Assembly: GCF_034190915.1 (NCBI RefSeq) | Contig: NW_026947496.1 | Location: 29,384,001-29,448,000 of the forward strand | DNA: 64,000 bases | Direction: 5' to 3' | From: Cavia porcellus | Lineage: Eukaryota; Chordata; Mammalia; Rodentia; Caviidae | Shown here: positions 1-12,868 of the stretch, one piece after another | How positions within the stretch are numbered: the stretch's first letter is position 1 | Layout of the letters: the number at the start of each line of letters is the position of its first letter | Position numbers and translations under genes: made by a program | The notes under the pieces: model-generated | The model's database searches: none | What the model was told of the DNA's origin: nothing | Seen by the model: the letters and a program-made list of their open reading frames with translations, nothing else

Positions 1-303
1 CGACCCTCAGCAATAAAAAACTAATAAATTTTTTTAAATCACTACAAAGACAATTATATATAATATGCAAGTTTCTGGATTTTTTTCCATTTCATGTTTA
101 ACAGAATGTAATCCTCATACTCTAAAAACGCATTGAAGTATGATTAAGTCCCAAATACTGCTTTGTCAAAATATTTTTTAATTTTAAATACACACCTACA
201 AATGCAAATTCAGGGACAGCTTTCTTTTAATATTAAATGAAATGATGCAGCTAACACAAAAGCCCACTCTCCCACTGCAAAAAATATGCATGAGTCCTGC
301 TCC

Positions 304-472
304 AGATGTGGTGGTGCATGCCTATAATCTCAGCATTCAGACTGAGACAGGAAGACTGAGACAGGTGCATGCCTGTAATCCCAGCACTCAGTTGACAAAT
401 AAAGGAATCCCCACCAGTGTGACACCGGGCTATTTACTGCAAAGCCAACCTGAACTATAGAGACACTATCTA
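304..472 (+). repeat. B1-type SINE with duplicated head
   Basis: A 7SL-derived SINE carrying the GGTGGTGCATGCCTATAATC head. The head occurs twice (near 309 and 364), so this is either an internal duplication or two fused fragments. The stretch 1-300 before it is AT-rich and holds nothing I recognise. Confidence 0.6.
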
Positions 473-833
473 CATAAAATGAAAGCACACTTGGTTCTTG
501 GCAAATAGCCACATATGAGAATATTTTAGCACGGTTTTATTCTGAGAGTACTTGAACAAGCATTTTAATGAATGGCAAGAACAGAAGAAAAAAATACACT
601 CTACAGAGTAAAGCTTTAAAAGTGTTACTAAACAAACATACTTAAGCCTGGTGACCAACAACAAAGCTTTTAAGCTGCCAGCAGCTTCAAAGTAGTAGTC
701 CAAATGTTTAAATCATAGCGACTTGGCCAGGCAACAAATAAAAACACACATCCCTTCACATTGTCTATGAAACCTATGTATTCACAGACATCAGGGTCCA
801 AATTCCACAAACAGCATTAGGTTAGCTTTAGTT

Positions 834-860
834 TAGGGTAGGTTAGGTTAGGTTAGTTAG
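834..860 (+). repeat. Short (GGTTA)n tandem repeat
   Basis: Four to five GGTTA/GGTTAG units lie about 85 bp beyond the H4 stem-loop. The unit is TTAGG-like, not the vertebrate telomere unit TTAGGG, and the tract is very short. Confidence 0.6.
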
Positions 861-943
861 TTTCTGTCTGAATACCAACAAAGCACCCAGAATCCCGTCT
901 CATAAGGATCAAGTGTTTGAGCTCCTTAACAGATAAAGGAGGT

Positions 944-959
944 GGCCCTAAAAAGGACC
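944..959 (-). terminator. Histone 3' stem-loop of the first H4 gene
   Basis: On the minus strand it reads GGTCCTTTTTAGGGCC: a six-pair stem (one T-G pair) and a TTTT loop, matching the consensus GGYYYU-UYUN-ARRRCC. It lies 31 nt after the stop. A purine-rich AAGGAGCT follows on the same strand and is the likely U7 snRNA-binding element. Expected role: SLBP binding and formation of a non-polyadenylated mRNA end. Confidence 0.93.
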
Positions 960-990
960 TTTAGATATGCATAGATATCAAAAAACACAA

Positions 991-1417
<427 letters not shown>

Positions 1418-1479
1418 AAGAAAAAACTGGCGGGAAAACTCATTTGGTAACCGCTTCTCTAGCAAGCTTTGGCAAGGTC

Positions 1480-2270
1480 TAAAACAGGATGGGAAACTAT
1501 TTTTAAAGGCTCTAAACAAGTGACGGTATTATCACAAGAGGAAATTAGCCTGATTGTTCAGTGGTTAAAGTTTTATTCGTTGTATTATATACATTTGGGG
1601 TATTTCTACTATGTGACTTACCCAAATTCAATTTTAAAAGGTCATTTTCAAGCAACACAGAGGGTATAAAAACCAGGCTTTGAGCTTGGAATCTGTAAGC
1701 AGCGGTTTTTAAAGTTGGAAATGTTACCTTACTTGAATTTCCATTCACTCTGCTAAAGAAACTGAGCAAAATAGAATTGGGTTTCCAATTTATTTTACCT
1801 ATTCTGTTTGAATATAACAGCAGAGAATGTGGACGTGGGACATTTATAACTACAGCTACATTTTGCCAGTTACCTCAAGAAATTACAGGTCGGTATTAAA
1901 TGGGTACTGAATACTTATTGTTGGCCATGTCAGATCATACATTAATGCTTCTGGGAGTGCCCAGGAAAACTGGTTAAGTTTCGCAAAACTTGACCAAAAC
2001 CTTGGCTGCTCCATAAAGTACGCCTACAGGCTTTGCGGATGAACGATCTTCAAAGCATACTTAACAGTATTATCTGCATTTACTTCCCATGGTAGAAAAT
2101 GAGACGCTTAAAGGTCCATGCATCAGTAAAACTGACCACAACAGCTTTGGCCAGCTAAGCACTAAGCGTGCTTCAAACCATAAGGTACTTTAAGTGTGGG
2201 CAGAAAAATACAATATAAGTACCCTGCAAACACCAGTTGAGACATTGGGAGGACAGCACTTTCAGTGAAG
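1480..2270. other. Intergenic DNA between H4 and H3
   Basis: AT-rich spacer. I see no coding potential, tRNA, or clear repeat family in it. Confidence 0.5.
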
Positions 2271-2278
2271 TTGTAGGT

Positions 2279-2294
2279 GGCTCTGAAAAGAGCC
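2279..2294 (-). terminator. Histone 3' stem-loop of the H3.2-type gene
   Basis: Minus strand GGCTCTTTTCAGAGCC is the most common vertebrate histone hairpin. It lies 33 nt after the stop, is preceded by CCCAAA, and is followed by a purine-rich GAAAGTGCTG candidate for U7 binding. Confidence 0.96.
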
Positions 2295-2327
2295 TTTGGG
2301 TTTACAGTTATCTGACTTTCTGTAAGT

Positions 2328-2860
<533 letters not shown>

Positions 2861-3077
2861 TTGGCAGTTTTCAAATTGAAAATTTCGACCTATCACGATT
2901 TTTTTCTGTAAATCCCATCTTTGGTTCCGGTCTGTCATACATATTGTGAAGCTGAAAGTATCTATAGCCACAAATTTGAGAATAAATGGGAAAACACGGA
3001 AATGAACGTTCCGCAATATCTGGCAAGTTTCAGAAACTGCATTTGACTGTCGTTCCTCCAGCTAATTTTTTTTTTAT

Positions 3078-3200
3078 TTTTCCTAGAATTTTTTTATTTC
3101 AATGGTCTCTTACCCAGCATTAGTACGAGGATTTTTTTTTTTTCCTACACTTTATTTGATTTCAAGGCTCTCTTAACCCAACAATAGTACGAGGATTTTC
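3078..3200 (+). repeat. Two-copy tandem repeat, unit about 63 bp
   Basis: Two imperfect copies run TTTCCTA...TAGTACGAGGATTTT, at about 3079-3135 and 3141-3199. They lie in the 1-kb divergent spacer between H3 and H2B. Confidence 0.8.
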
Positions 3201-3498
3201 ACTGGCATGGAAGTAAGATGCTTTTGAAAAACACAATATTAAAATCTCACCACTGTTAAGATGTTCAAATTCTGTAATTCTTCAAAAAGCTTTAAGTTAT
3301 TGCTGACGTTGATAACACTGCGTAAGAATTTTGCTTATGCCCAAATTTTGGAAAAATTTAACTTCCAACTTCTAGTTGTAAAAGTAGTAACAGCGTGACA
3401 CTGGAGCCATAAAATTTATATCTTTTTATAAAGATCTACTGGGACAGTGCATAACAAAGACAACCTAATACTTAAAACTTTTGAAATAAAAACTGCTA

Positions 3499-3517
3499 GT
3501 GTGTGTGTGGTTTTTTT

Positions 3518-3548
<31 letters not shown>

Positions 3549-3551
3549 TTT
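3499..3551 (+). repeat. (GT)n/(GTTT)n low-complexity tract
   Basis: A run of GT dinucleotides passes into T homopolymers and GTTT units upstream of the H2B promoter. Confidence 0.85.
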
Positions 3552-3597
3552 CCTTATGTTTTAAAAAAAACCAATTAGGGTACTTCCACATAAATAG

Positions 3598-4148
<551 letters not shown>

Positions 4149-4181
4149 GTGTGCCTGGCTGCTGCCTACAACCCACCCAAA

Positions 4182-4197
4182 GGCTCTTTTCAGAGCC
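4182..4197 (+). terminator. Histone 3' stem-loop of the first H2B gene
   Basis: GGCTCTTTTCAGAGCC, flanked by CCCAAA and ACCCAC, begins 33 nt after the stop. Downstream TTAGGAGCTTT is a weak purine-rich U7 site. Confidence 0.95.
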
Positions 4198-4539
4198 ACC
4201 CACAATCTCAATTAGGAGCTTTAATACTAAGTGTTGCTATGGCTTTGTTAGCTAAGTAAACACAAGCAGGCCTGAGAAACTAGTTAATTTAAAATGAGTA
4301 AGCATTATAATCTTTCTTAGCAGAATGCTGGTCACCTAAAAGCAAGACATTTTTGAGATACCAAAATTTCAAAGTAGCCCTTAAGGGAAATGTTAAGCAG
4401 CCTCATAGCCTCCATCATTCCCTGAACTCTAGAAATAACTTAAAATACACATACAAAGTTTTTCAAACTGACACTCAGTGTAGATGCCTTGGTAACACTG
4501 CCTGACTTTTCACTTTAAGATAAAAGAGAGTATTCTACC

Positions 4540-5690
4540 CATACTTCCACATGGTCTGGGTGTCTTGATGGAATTCTATCAAGGCCTCAAACCTGAAGAT
4601 CAAGGAGAGGATCCACACATCAATTTAAAACGCTTTTGCATAGCAAAGGAAACCATTTACAGAATGGGAAAACTTTTTGCAGCTACTCTTCAGACAAACC
4701 ACTAATAGCTAGAATACATTTTTTTAAAAAATCAAAACAAGCAGCAGTATCCCCCACAGCAAAATTATCCAAAATTGAGCATCTGAAATGAATAGAAACT
4801 TCTCAGACGAAGAAGTACAAATGGCCAATAAATACATGAAAAATATTCAAAATTCCTGACCATTCCAGTAATGCAAAGTAAGCAACACTGAGATATCAGC
4901 TTACCCCAGAAAGAATGACTTCAAGATATCAACAAGTAACAAATGCTGGAGAGACTGTAGGGCATTTAGGGGAATGACTTAATGAACACTATTGTTGGGA
5001 CTGGTAAAACCACAATGAAAATAGGTATGGAAAGTCCTCAGAAACTGAAACAAAAATCTCATTTGATCCAGCTATTTCTCGTCTAAGTACTGTCTCCAAA
5101 AAGTTTTTTAAAAAAAGAAAAAATCATGCCACAGTAATGTTTGCATACCCACATTTGCACAACTTTTATAATAGGTAAATCTTAGACACAGCCTCTATGT
5201 ACATTAACAGATAAATGGATTTTTTAAAATGTATTTAAACACAATGCAGTACTACTCTACCATAAAGAAGGATAAAGGAGTCATTCATAGGGAAAATGGA
5301 TGCTCCTCAAAATCGTAATGTTAAGTAAAGAAACAAACTCAAATATAGCTTCTTTTATGTGAAAACTCAACATATACATATATAAAATGCAAAATAAGAA
5401 AAACCAGAGGGAAACAGAAAACTTTTTGTAATCCAACATGAACAATGTATCTAAAAGTGTTCTTTCATGTAGTATAACTGTCTTGTGTAGTTTATATGGA
5501 TTTTGGTCTATTAGTCTGACTAAATTTTCATATATAATAACTGTATTAGGTTTATAAGATAAATGAATTTGATGAGGGAGGAGTAAAGAAAAAAAAGCGA
5601 GATGTCTTAAGTACACATACCAATTCCCCACAATGATTGCAACCATGATATACTGCAATCATGTACTAATAAAAATATTTTTTAAATACG
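4540..5690 (+). mobile_element. Old LINE-1 3' end fragment
   Basis: The segment resembles the end of L1 ORF2 and its 3' UTR. The run around 4640-4720 (CAAAGGAAACCATTTACAGA, then GAATGGGAAAACTTTTTGCA) and the 4790-4860 stretch are typical. It is heavily mutated with many stops. The antisense 125-codon frame at 5281-5658 is chance. Confidence 0.7.
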
Positions 5691-5699
5691 GATCCATTT

Positions 5700-6988
5700 C
5701 CTTCATGCATCAAGGAGCTGGATTCCCAGTAATAGTTCATTTTAAAGCACGTTATACTGGAGTTAAAATGTTCATGTCCATCTTAGCAATCTGGTAATGG
5801 CCTTCTCATGTGAACACTTGTTTTGGTCAGCATCACTGTGGCCTGAGTTGTAAATTGACTTAATGAACTAACAATTTCACTCAGTTCTGGAATTGGCAAA
5901 TTAGAGTTCTCAGAATAGGCTGAAAATACATAAGCTCTCCTAAACAGCACAATAACTTCATATGAGTCTTAAAAAAAAAACTAGTTGAAAATGGTGTATA
6001 ACCTAATGTGAATATGTTTCCTGGTAGCCATATGGTTACAGGAAGTTATTGAAGGGCAAATAAACCTATCATTATAAACTGAACCTTTTGTCTCCAAGAA
6101 ATACAGATATAAAGTTGTAGATATATCTGAGAAAGGCTAGGTAGGATTTGTAAGGAGAAAAAAAAGAGAAAATAAACAGCCTGGGAGTAACATGCCTTTT
6201 TAAACTTAGGTAATATTTAATCTTAGGTAATGTTCATACTCTTATCCTTGCAGCCAGCCAAGAGGCTATGATAGTTGTCTTGAAACTACTATGGATTTGC
6301 AAAGCACGGAGATTAGAGGACGTAACAGTAAGCTACCAGAGCCCTTTGGTTACTGCACACAAATGTAGATCACTCCATCAAAGCTTGGAGGTGCAGCAAA
6401 AGAAGTGAGTCTTAAATCAGAAACATGCCTAAGACTCCTCCCCAGATGAAAAATTAAGTGAATGGACTGGGGCTCTTGAGTGTAACCAATTTTGTTTAAT
6501 AGACAAAGGCCTCTGAGTGTAGAAATTATCCCATTATTTAAGCAGGCCTATTTTGGCCACAGCACAGTATTCAGCCAAGCAAAAAATGAGCAAAAAAAAG
6601 GGTATTTCCAAAGGAACCAAGCCTAAAGCTATAAGAGCTAGGCCTCACATCTGCATAACTGATCCCAAGAATAGGATTTAGAGATATTTATGGGATTCAG
6701 AAGGATAGGGTGATCTGAAGAGTGCAAAAAGGTGACTCAAGATGAAGGGCTCTGATTTGTGCATGAGTAGCAAAACTCTTTGTTCTGCATAGGATGCATG
6801 TTCAGACAGTGACTTTAGTATGATCATCTGAGGGTGGAGTTTTTAGTCACTTAATGTGCAAACGTTTCCCTTCAGAATCCTGTGCAGGTCCTCAGGAAAT
6901 CAGTGACTTCTAAAAAAATGGCCCTCAAATCCCTGAAAAGTAATTAAAGCAATTATTATTATCATAACCCATATGTCAAAAGTGTCAT

Positions 6989-7038
<50 letters not shown>

Positions 7039-7530
7039 CTGGAAGACTGCTGTACTGCTTAACTATGTGACACAGAAAATTGGTGATTTTTAAAAGCCAG
7101 CTAAATGCAAGTAACTGACAAAGAGTCAGTGAACCACGAAGTAAAAGGTACAAAGAGCTTATGAGCAAACAGGAGACTAGGCCAGCTTGTGTGTATTGAC
7201 TGCTGCTTATCAAAGTTATATTATCTCCTCTGTGGAGTCCTAAAGATTTAGGTCTTATTCCTTTGATGGTTTAATCTTAACAACTTTAAATCTTAATGGC
7301 AGTGAGCGGTGCTTCTGAGCTGTAAAATTGTTGCATATTTACAATTATAAGACTCTTTTAATAAATTGCCAGAAAATGATTATAGCCAATTGAGCAAGGG
7401 CTCAGATTTGTTCTCAGTCTTTTCAGCAACTGCAATCTAAAATGAATATTTAAATAATAATCTTAACAACTAAATGAAGGGCAAAGCATCAGTGTGAAAG
7501 TCATGTTTAAAAAATTAAATTAAAAACAAA
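5700..7530. other. Unassigned intergenic DNA with a poly(A) tract
   Basis: No gene or repeat family recognised, except for a 42-bp A homopolymer at 6993-7034. This could be a retroelement tail, but I see no identifiable body next to it. Confidence 0.4.
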
Positions 7531-7535
7531 ACATG

Positions 7536-7665
7536 ACACTGAGGTGAAACCCAAGACCTTTGCACTGAGTTCTTTCACTGATTTCCTCATCCCTCACTGG
7601 GCTGGAATTTGTAGTCCTCCTGCCTCAGTCTCCCCGAGTTCAGGGATTATAGGCATGTGTTAATT
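7536..7665 (-). repeat. ID/B1 composite (B4-like) SINE, diverged
   Basis: In reverse orientation it combines an ID-like part (CCCAAGACCTTTGCACTGAG) with a B1-like head (GGGATTATAGGCATGTGT). Both parts are degraded. Confidence 0.5.
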
Positions 7666-7867
7666 TCTAGCAAGCCTAGTTTCAACTGACTTTTGTTGGA
7701 GCTAAATTTAAATCACCAAATACTGAAATGAAAATCTTAAAAATTTTCAAATCACCTGAAAACAATTTTGCAAGAAAAATGGAGCAGGAAAGATTAAAAA
7801 GGAAGAGGAGCAACTAAGATAGAGTCAAAGATGCAAATGACTCATCCTTTTTAGGAAAAGGAAAGTC

Positions 7868-7950
7868 TGGAGCTCTGGTGGCACAATAGGTTAGCACATC
7901 GCACTTCTACACGAAGAGAGCCAGCAAGCTACAGCTGGCAAAGCTCAATA
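7868..7950 (+). pseudogene. Possible decayed tRNA-like sequence
   Basis: CTCTGGTGGCACAATAGGTTAGC followed by ACTTCTA resembles the 5' half of tRNA-Arg-TCT or tRNA-Ile-TAT. No T-arm (GGTTCGANTCC) or paired acceptor stem follows. It is most likely a tRNA-derived relic. Confidence 0.3.
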
Positions 7951-7970
7951 TGCATGTAGCATGTAGCTAA

Positions 7971-8057
7971 AAATATGGTGGCTTGTAATCCCAGCATTCT
8001 GGGAGGCTGTGGCAGAAGGGTCACAAATTTCAACCCAGCCTGGATAATGTAATAACT
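7971..8057 (+). repeat. Truncated B1-type SINE
   Basis: Contains GCTTGTAATCCCAGCATTCT and GAGGCTGTGGCAGAAGG; the 3' half is missing. Confidence 0.65.
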
Positions 8058-8100
8058 GTTAGGTCTGAGAAGGGGGGGATGGGGAAGGAAGAAAAGAAGA

Positions 8101-8162
8101 AAGGAAGGAAGGAAGGAAGGAAGGAAGGAAGGAAGGAAGGAAGGAAGGAAGGAAGGAAGGAA
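8101..8162 (+). repeat. (GGAA)n microsatellite
   Basis: About 15 uninterrupted AAGG/GGAA units, with purine-rich flanks on both sides. It abuts the end of the reversed LTR. Reverse-strand frames across it (rich in PSFL repeats) are artefacts. Confidence 0.95.
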
Positions 8163-8189
8163 TGGAGTGGAGAAGGAAGGAGAAAGAGT

Positions 8190-8601
8190 GGAAAGAGTGG
8201 ACGGCCGTGAAAGGAGTGGGCGGCGGTGGCTGCAAAGATAAGAAGTATAAAATATAAGTAACCTTTATTTCGGGAATGAGGGGAGAGACACCCCCCCCCC
8301 CGCGCGCCCTCGGGGCGCAGCGTCTCCACCCCCGAGCCAGCGGTCTCTCTCTGAAACACACACACACACTCTAACACGTGGAGTGAGGCCCATAAGTAGC
8401 CTCTGTCTGGGGTGGACCCCAAGGGGCATTAGGGATGCACAGGTAGCCCACTGGCACACATTTGGCGCCAGAGGCAGGTTCTTAGGGATGGGGGTATAGG
8501 GTTACAGGTAAATCTCTAAGGGGCGGGGGAGGCAGGAGCTCCTTAATTTGGCTGAGGCTTCTCCTGGTTAAAGTGTTCGGTCTGGACCAGCAACTCTTTC
8601 A
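8190..8601 (-). mobile_element. LTR family A (ERV1-type), reversed copy
   Basis: Read on the minus strand it starts TGAAAGAGTTGCTGG at 8601. It contains the conserved block around GAGCTCCTGCC, ATTTACC and an AATAAAGG polyadenylation signal near 8262, and then the CTTATCTTTGCAGC end. It matches three other copies here, one of which is the 3' LTR of the provirus at 53-56 kb. The outer end is uncertain because it runs into the GGAA tract. Confidence 0.8.
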
Positions 8602-8630
8602 ATAACATGTCTCAAACTAAATTTTAGAAA

Positions 8631-8690
8631 AGACTGGGGACGTAGCTCAGCTCTAAATCCCTGGGTTCAATCCTCAGTCCTACAAAGGAA
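8631..8690 (+). repeat. ID-type SINE fragment
   Basis: GACTGGGGACGTAGCTCAGC, then GGTTCAATCCTCAGT: A and B box remnants of a tRNA-derived SINE, sitting in the spacer between two inverted LTRs. Confidence 0.6.
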
Positions 8691-8765
8691 AGGGAGAAAA
8701 GGACATTTATACTCATCTCCTTGTCTCATCACTAGCCAGATACAAGAATTCGTAAAAATCCTAGC

Positions 8766-9140
8766 TGAAAGAGTTTTGGCCCAGGCCGGACACTGTAGCT
8801 GGAAAAGCCTTAGCGGGATCCAAGGAGCTCCTATCTCCCCCACCCCTAGGGATTTACCTATGGCTCTATCTTTCCCACCCCTAGGAATTTACCTATAGCG
8901 CCAAAAGAATACCAATGGGCTGCCTGTACATCCCTAATGCCCCTCAGGCACCACCCCTAACCTTAAGCTACATGTATGCCTCCACTCCACATGTTGCACG
9001 GAGAGATCGCCTAAAGGGGGGGGGGGTGATGCCGCGCCCCAGGGGATGGGGGGGGCCTCTCCCCACATTCTCAAAATAAAGGTCATTTATATTTCATACT
9101 TATCTTTTCAGCTGCTGCCGGTCCCCCACAGTTCTATCAC
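8766..9140 (+). mobile_element. LTR family A, forward copy
   Basis: Starts TGAAAGAGTTTTGGCCC and ends TTCTATCAC. AATAAAGG lies near 9076 and CATACTTATCTTTTCAGC follows. The block CCCACCCCTAGG.ATTTACC occurs twice (near 8840 and 8876), an internal duplication. Long G runs lie near 9017 and 9049. Confidence 0.85.
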
Positions 9141-9904
9141 CTAGTTCCCTACCTTAGTAGCATGGAGAAAATAAGACAATAATGATAGTTAATCTTGTCC
9201 TTCATTTTTAAATAACATAGTTTTTTTCTTACTGTGCACCTATATGAGTATCAGAGATCCCTGAAAGTGGCACTCAGTGGAAAACAATCAACAGTTTAAA
9301 AATCATAAAAGTGTGATTTATAGGACGTATTTCTCTGTAGCTCAACCCTGCAATGGAATTCTGATGCCCTTAGGGAATTCCACTGCTATGTACAATAGAC
9401 ATCTGTCTTCTTGCGTGATTTTTTCAGACATATTCTACTATTCAACTCTGCTAGGAAAGGCAAGCATAAGAAGTGGGATAGACAAAACACATGATTTTAT
9501 AACGGATTCAAACAAACAAGGCAACTTAGACATTTTAGGTAGGCAAACAAGGTAAGGTGCATACAAAAATTAAAAACTGTATTTATATAGTCATAAATTA
9601 GTGGCCTGTGAGATACTTAAGAGAAAGCCAGGAAGAGTTTGTATGTACTACACAGAAACAAGAAAACATGAGAAACAACAAACATGCATGACATATCACA
9701 CATTCATGCAGCATTTTAAGGTCTTCAGACACATTTTGGCTCCAGTTTGCACATGACTGCTCAGTTTATCACTGTTAAATAATACCTGTGACTTGTATTT
9801 CTCCCTACATTCCTTCAACATGTCAAATGTGTGTTTGTTCCAAATAATGCCCATTTTCTAAGCCCTTTTCTCACTATCAACTCCAGCTCTCAAAACCACC
9901 TTTT

Positions 9905-10070
9905 CATCTGGCGTGATAACACATGTCTGTAATCCTAGCATTCTGGAAGCTGAGGCAGGAGGATTGCTGTGAGTTTGAGGCCAGCCTGGGTTACAAAATG
10001 AGTTCAAGGCCAACCTGAACCGTGTGCACAGTGAAACCCTGTCCCAAAAAGACAAAAAACAAAAAAACCC
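9905..10070 (+). repeat. B1-type SINE
   Basis: GTCTGTAATCCTAGCATTCT to GTGAAACCCTGTCCC, with an A-rich tail AAAAAGACAAAAAAC. Confidence 0.85.
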
Positions 10071-10217
10071 ACCACACTCTCATCAGGAAAAATATATTGA
10101 GGGAAAGGGAAGATTGCACATAGGACAGGCCTAGCCAAGGATTCAGGTACTTGTCTCTCATTTGCAATTTATCTGAAATATATTAACTTGCCAAATTCCC
10201 ATTCCCTTGTTTCCTGC

Positions 10218-10806
10218 TAATATAAGGGAATGAAACTCCCAACCTACTATGTTCTCTAAAATTGAAGAATAAATTTTAGGAACAATGGAGATTAAAAGCA
10301 GAATATATTTATTAAGAGGAGGAAAGCTTCTGTCTAAAGAATGAATGGATCCATTCTGAGTTGGTTGCCAGGGACTATGTCTGTTCTAGGGACTTTTATA
10401 GAGTAAAATCAGGAGGTTAGATGAATCAAAGGTGGGGAAAAATGGGAATCTGCAAATTGAGCATAAGGCGGGACAGAACTGTGGTCAACCAATAAGATTA
10501 ATTGCTCAGGTAAAACTGATTAAATTAGGAGCAAATGGGCTAGCTAGTCATGTAGTAAGTGGGCATGTTTAACAGCAGGACCTTTTCATGTAGAGGGGTG
10601 GGATGCTGACTCCTGACTTCCTCAGGGTGATAGAGAACTATTTGAACTGTGGATCCTTAGGGTGTGGGTTTATTTACTTTACCTTTTGTCCTGAGATTTG
10701 GCCCACAGCAGGAGGTGATTGTCTCTTCCTAAGCTGCAAGGTACTTGAACTTTTTGCTCTGGCTCCTTTAAGGCCCTAGCCTTGTCTGACTGCCTATATT
10801 TCCTAC
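10218..10806 (-). mobile_element. LTR family B, reversed full-length copy
   Basis: On the minus strand it begins near AGGAAATATAGGCAGTCAG and continues TTAGGGCC. It ends with AACATAGTAGGTTGGGAGTT, then TCATTCCC. It matches copies at 17.65, 24.88 and 57.3 kb. TATA-like TCTATAAAAGTCCC (near 10390-10405) and AATAAATATA are visible. No internal viral genes are attached, so it is probably a solo LTR. Confidence 0.75.
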
Positions 10807-10809
10807 TAG

Positions 10810-11580
10810 CTCAGCTGCCGGTAACACTGCTATATGTTCAAAATTGATTCAATAAAAATGTGCAAAAGCCATACAACTTAGGAGCATTAAATCAGTCTGT
10901 GATCCTTTGTGTCCATGGTCTCAGGAATAACCTGCTTGACAGTGTATTTAGAGGTTTATTTGCATTAAGAGAATTTCTCACATGATACTCTTACTATATC
11001 ACTTCCCTTTGTAGCCTAATAAGCCTGCTCTAGCACCAACCATCAAGTTCACATTTCATCCTAAAGAAAGGGGAAAAGGGCAAGGAAAGGGACATTCTCA
11101 ACATTTATAGAAACTGAAAGACTTAAGGAAATGCAACCCCAAAATGACACCTTGGGCCTCAGACTGAGAGCATCTATGGAAAAAGAGAACAAAAGGAGAA
11201 ACTTTGTCTGAATTTCCACAAAGGTACAACTTAGTGCTCATCACCTTTTTGGAATCTCATTACTATCACTAGAGAGGTAGGAGGTCAAATCACACCCAGA
11301 CAGACTTCATCACAGGTTATATAACTTATACTTCTAAGAGCCTGTTTATCTTTCCAAAAATCACTTTTCCACCCTAAATAACCAATGCTCTTTCTCTGTC
11401 TCTTGTGCAGAGGGTGTATGAGATCTCCCTGGGCTTCTGAGCATTCACTTTTCCTTCATGTGATTACTCATGTGCATAATAAATTTGGAGAAATGTTTTC
11501 CTGTTACTTCATAGGATCATTTATTCAACCCTCAGGGAATTCAATCCTCAAGGGAAAAATGGTTCCCTAGTAAGAAATCC
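10810..11580. other. Unassigned intergenic DNA
   Basis: I see no gene, RNA or recognisable repeat. The frame at 11385-11570 is short and unsupported. Confidence 0.4.
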
Positions 11581-11584
11581 TCAT

Positions 11585-11677
11585 GGCTGGGGATTTAGCT
11601 CAGAGGCATAAGCGCCTGCCTGGCAAGCTCAAGGTTGTGAGTTTGATCCACCCCCACCCCCGTACCAAAAAAAGCAA
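11585..11677 (+). repeat. ID-type SINE
   Basis: GGCTGGGGATTTAGCTCAG (A box) to GTTGTGAGTTTGATCC (B box), with a C-rich tail variant. Confidence 0.9.
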
Positions 11678-11917
11678 TTGAACGAAACCCTGATGATGGA
11701 GCAATGCCATATTTGGAAACAAATACACCATTGATCAAAAAGAGCTAAGGGCACACCTCACTACAAAGGAATTTAGGGAAGTTGGATCACTGAATAAGAA
11801 GACATAACCAATTTTAAAGTACAAATTCTTGTAATCCACAAATGAACCCTCCAGAGCCCAACCTCGAGTTCAAAAATGGGCAAGACATGTTTTAAAAAAG
11901 CAGCGCTGATTTATTTG

Positions 11918-12246
11918 TGAAAGGTTTTTGCCCCAAATGGGACACTGTAGCCGGGAGGAGGCTGGGAGGCGGAACCAAGAGGCTCTATCTTGAGGTCAGC
12001 TTTTCCTGCCCCTAAGCGATTTACCTGTGGCTCCAAATGAATACCAATGGGCTACCTGTGCATCACAAATACCCCTTAGGCACCACCCTAAACCTAACCT
12101 ACCCTTAAGTACCCACACCACGTGTCCGGCAGAGAGAAAGCCAGACTTCAGTGGGGGAGGGGGGGTTGTTTTTCTCTCTCCGCGTTCTCAGAATAAAGGC
12201 CTCTTTTATTTCATATTTATCTTTTGGACATGCCAAAATCCTATCA
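11918..12246 (+). mobile_element. LTR family A, forward copy
   Basis: Starts TGAAAGGTTTTTGCCCC, contains GACACTGTAGCCGGGAGG and AATAAAGGCC near 12192, and ends CCTATCA. It is probably a solo LTR; I found no clean duplication of the flanks. Confidence 0.8.
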
Positions 12247-12249
12247 ATT

Positions 12250-12765
12250 TTATCCTGGGCCCAGCGACACAGTGCAGTTGGAGTTTGCAAAAGCTGTGTG
12301 TCTCTCTTAAAACTTGCAGCTTTTATGTACATACCACAGTTTACAAAGTAAGGGGTTGGATCAGGCATGGGCATGGATCAGGAAATCTGCTATGGAAATG
12401 AGGAAAACCTTTGTTTTCCTTAGCAGAGGACAGAGTAATCTAGCAGTAATTAACAACCCTTTGTCAGCTTATTTTAGCACCACATCTGTTATTTGTAGAG
12501 GGCAACAATGGTTAACATATCAGTTAGGTTAGGTTCCCAGGGATTTACAGTTCTTTACAGAGCAGAGCATTGATTAACATATCAATTAGAGGAAAAAAAA
12601 CCTCATACAGAACAGTAGGTGGCATTACAGGTACTTTGGCATAACACAAACATAAGAAAGCTTTTTTGCTAGTGTACAGCACAAATACATTGTAATCCCT
12701 GCCGCAGATCCCAGCCCACGGCAGTATGAATAAAACAAAAAGAGTAGCTCTTAGAACTTTATCAA
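12250..12765. other. Unassigned DNA with a weak direct repeat
   Basis: TTAACATATCARTTAG occurs at about 12512 and 12573. Otherwise nothing is recognisable; frames here are short. Confidence 0.35.
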
Positions 12766-12767
12766 TG

Positions 12768-12868
12768 CTAGGCATGGTGGTACACACCTGTAATCCCAAT
12801 ATTTGGGAAGTCCTGACCACTCTGAGCTACCTAGTGGGTTGAACTACTTAGCAAAACTCTCTCATAGA
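12768..12868 (+). repeat. B1-type SINE, 3'-diverged
   Basis: GGCATGGTGGTACACACCTG, then TAATCCCAATATTTGGGAAG, with a degraded right half. Confidence 0.75.

Noticed and set aside
834..860. Interstitial telomere
   Set aside because: The unit is GGTTA, not TTAGGG, and only four to five copies exist.
5281..5658. 125-codon reverse-strand frame
   Set aside because: It is antisense to an old L1 3' end, AT-rich, with no recognisable similarity.
8030..8459. Reverse frames of up to 130 codons with repeated PSFL
   Set aside because: They arise from the GGAA microsatellite and the reversed LTR.
8766..9145. Target-site duplication of the forward family A LTR (CTAG-like flanks)
   Set aside because: The flanking bases resemble each other but do not abut the LTR ends in register.
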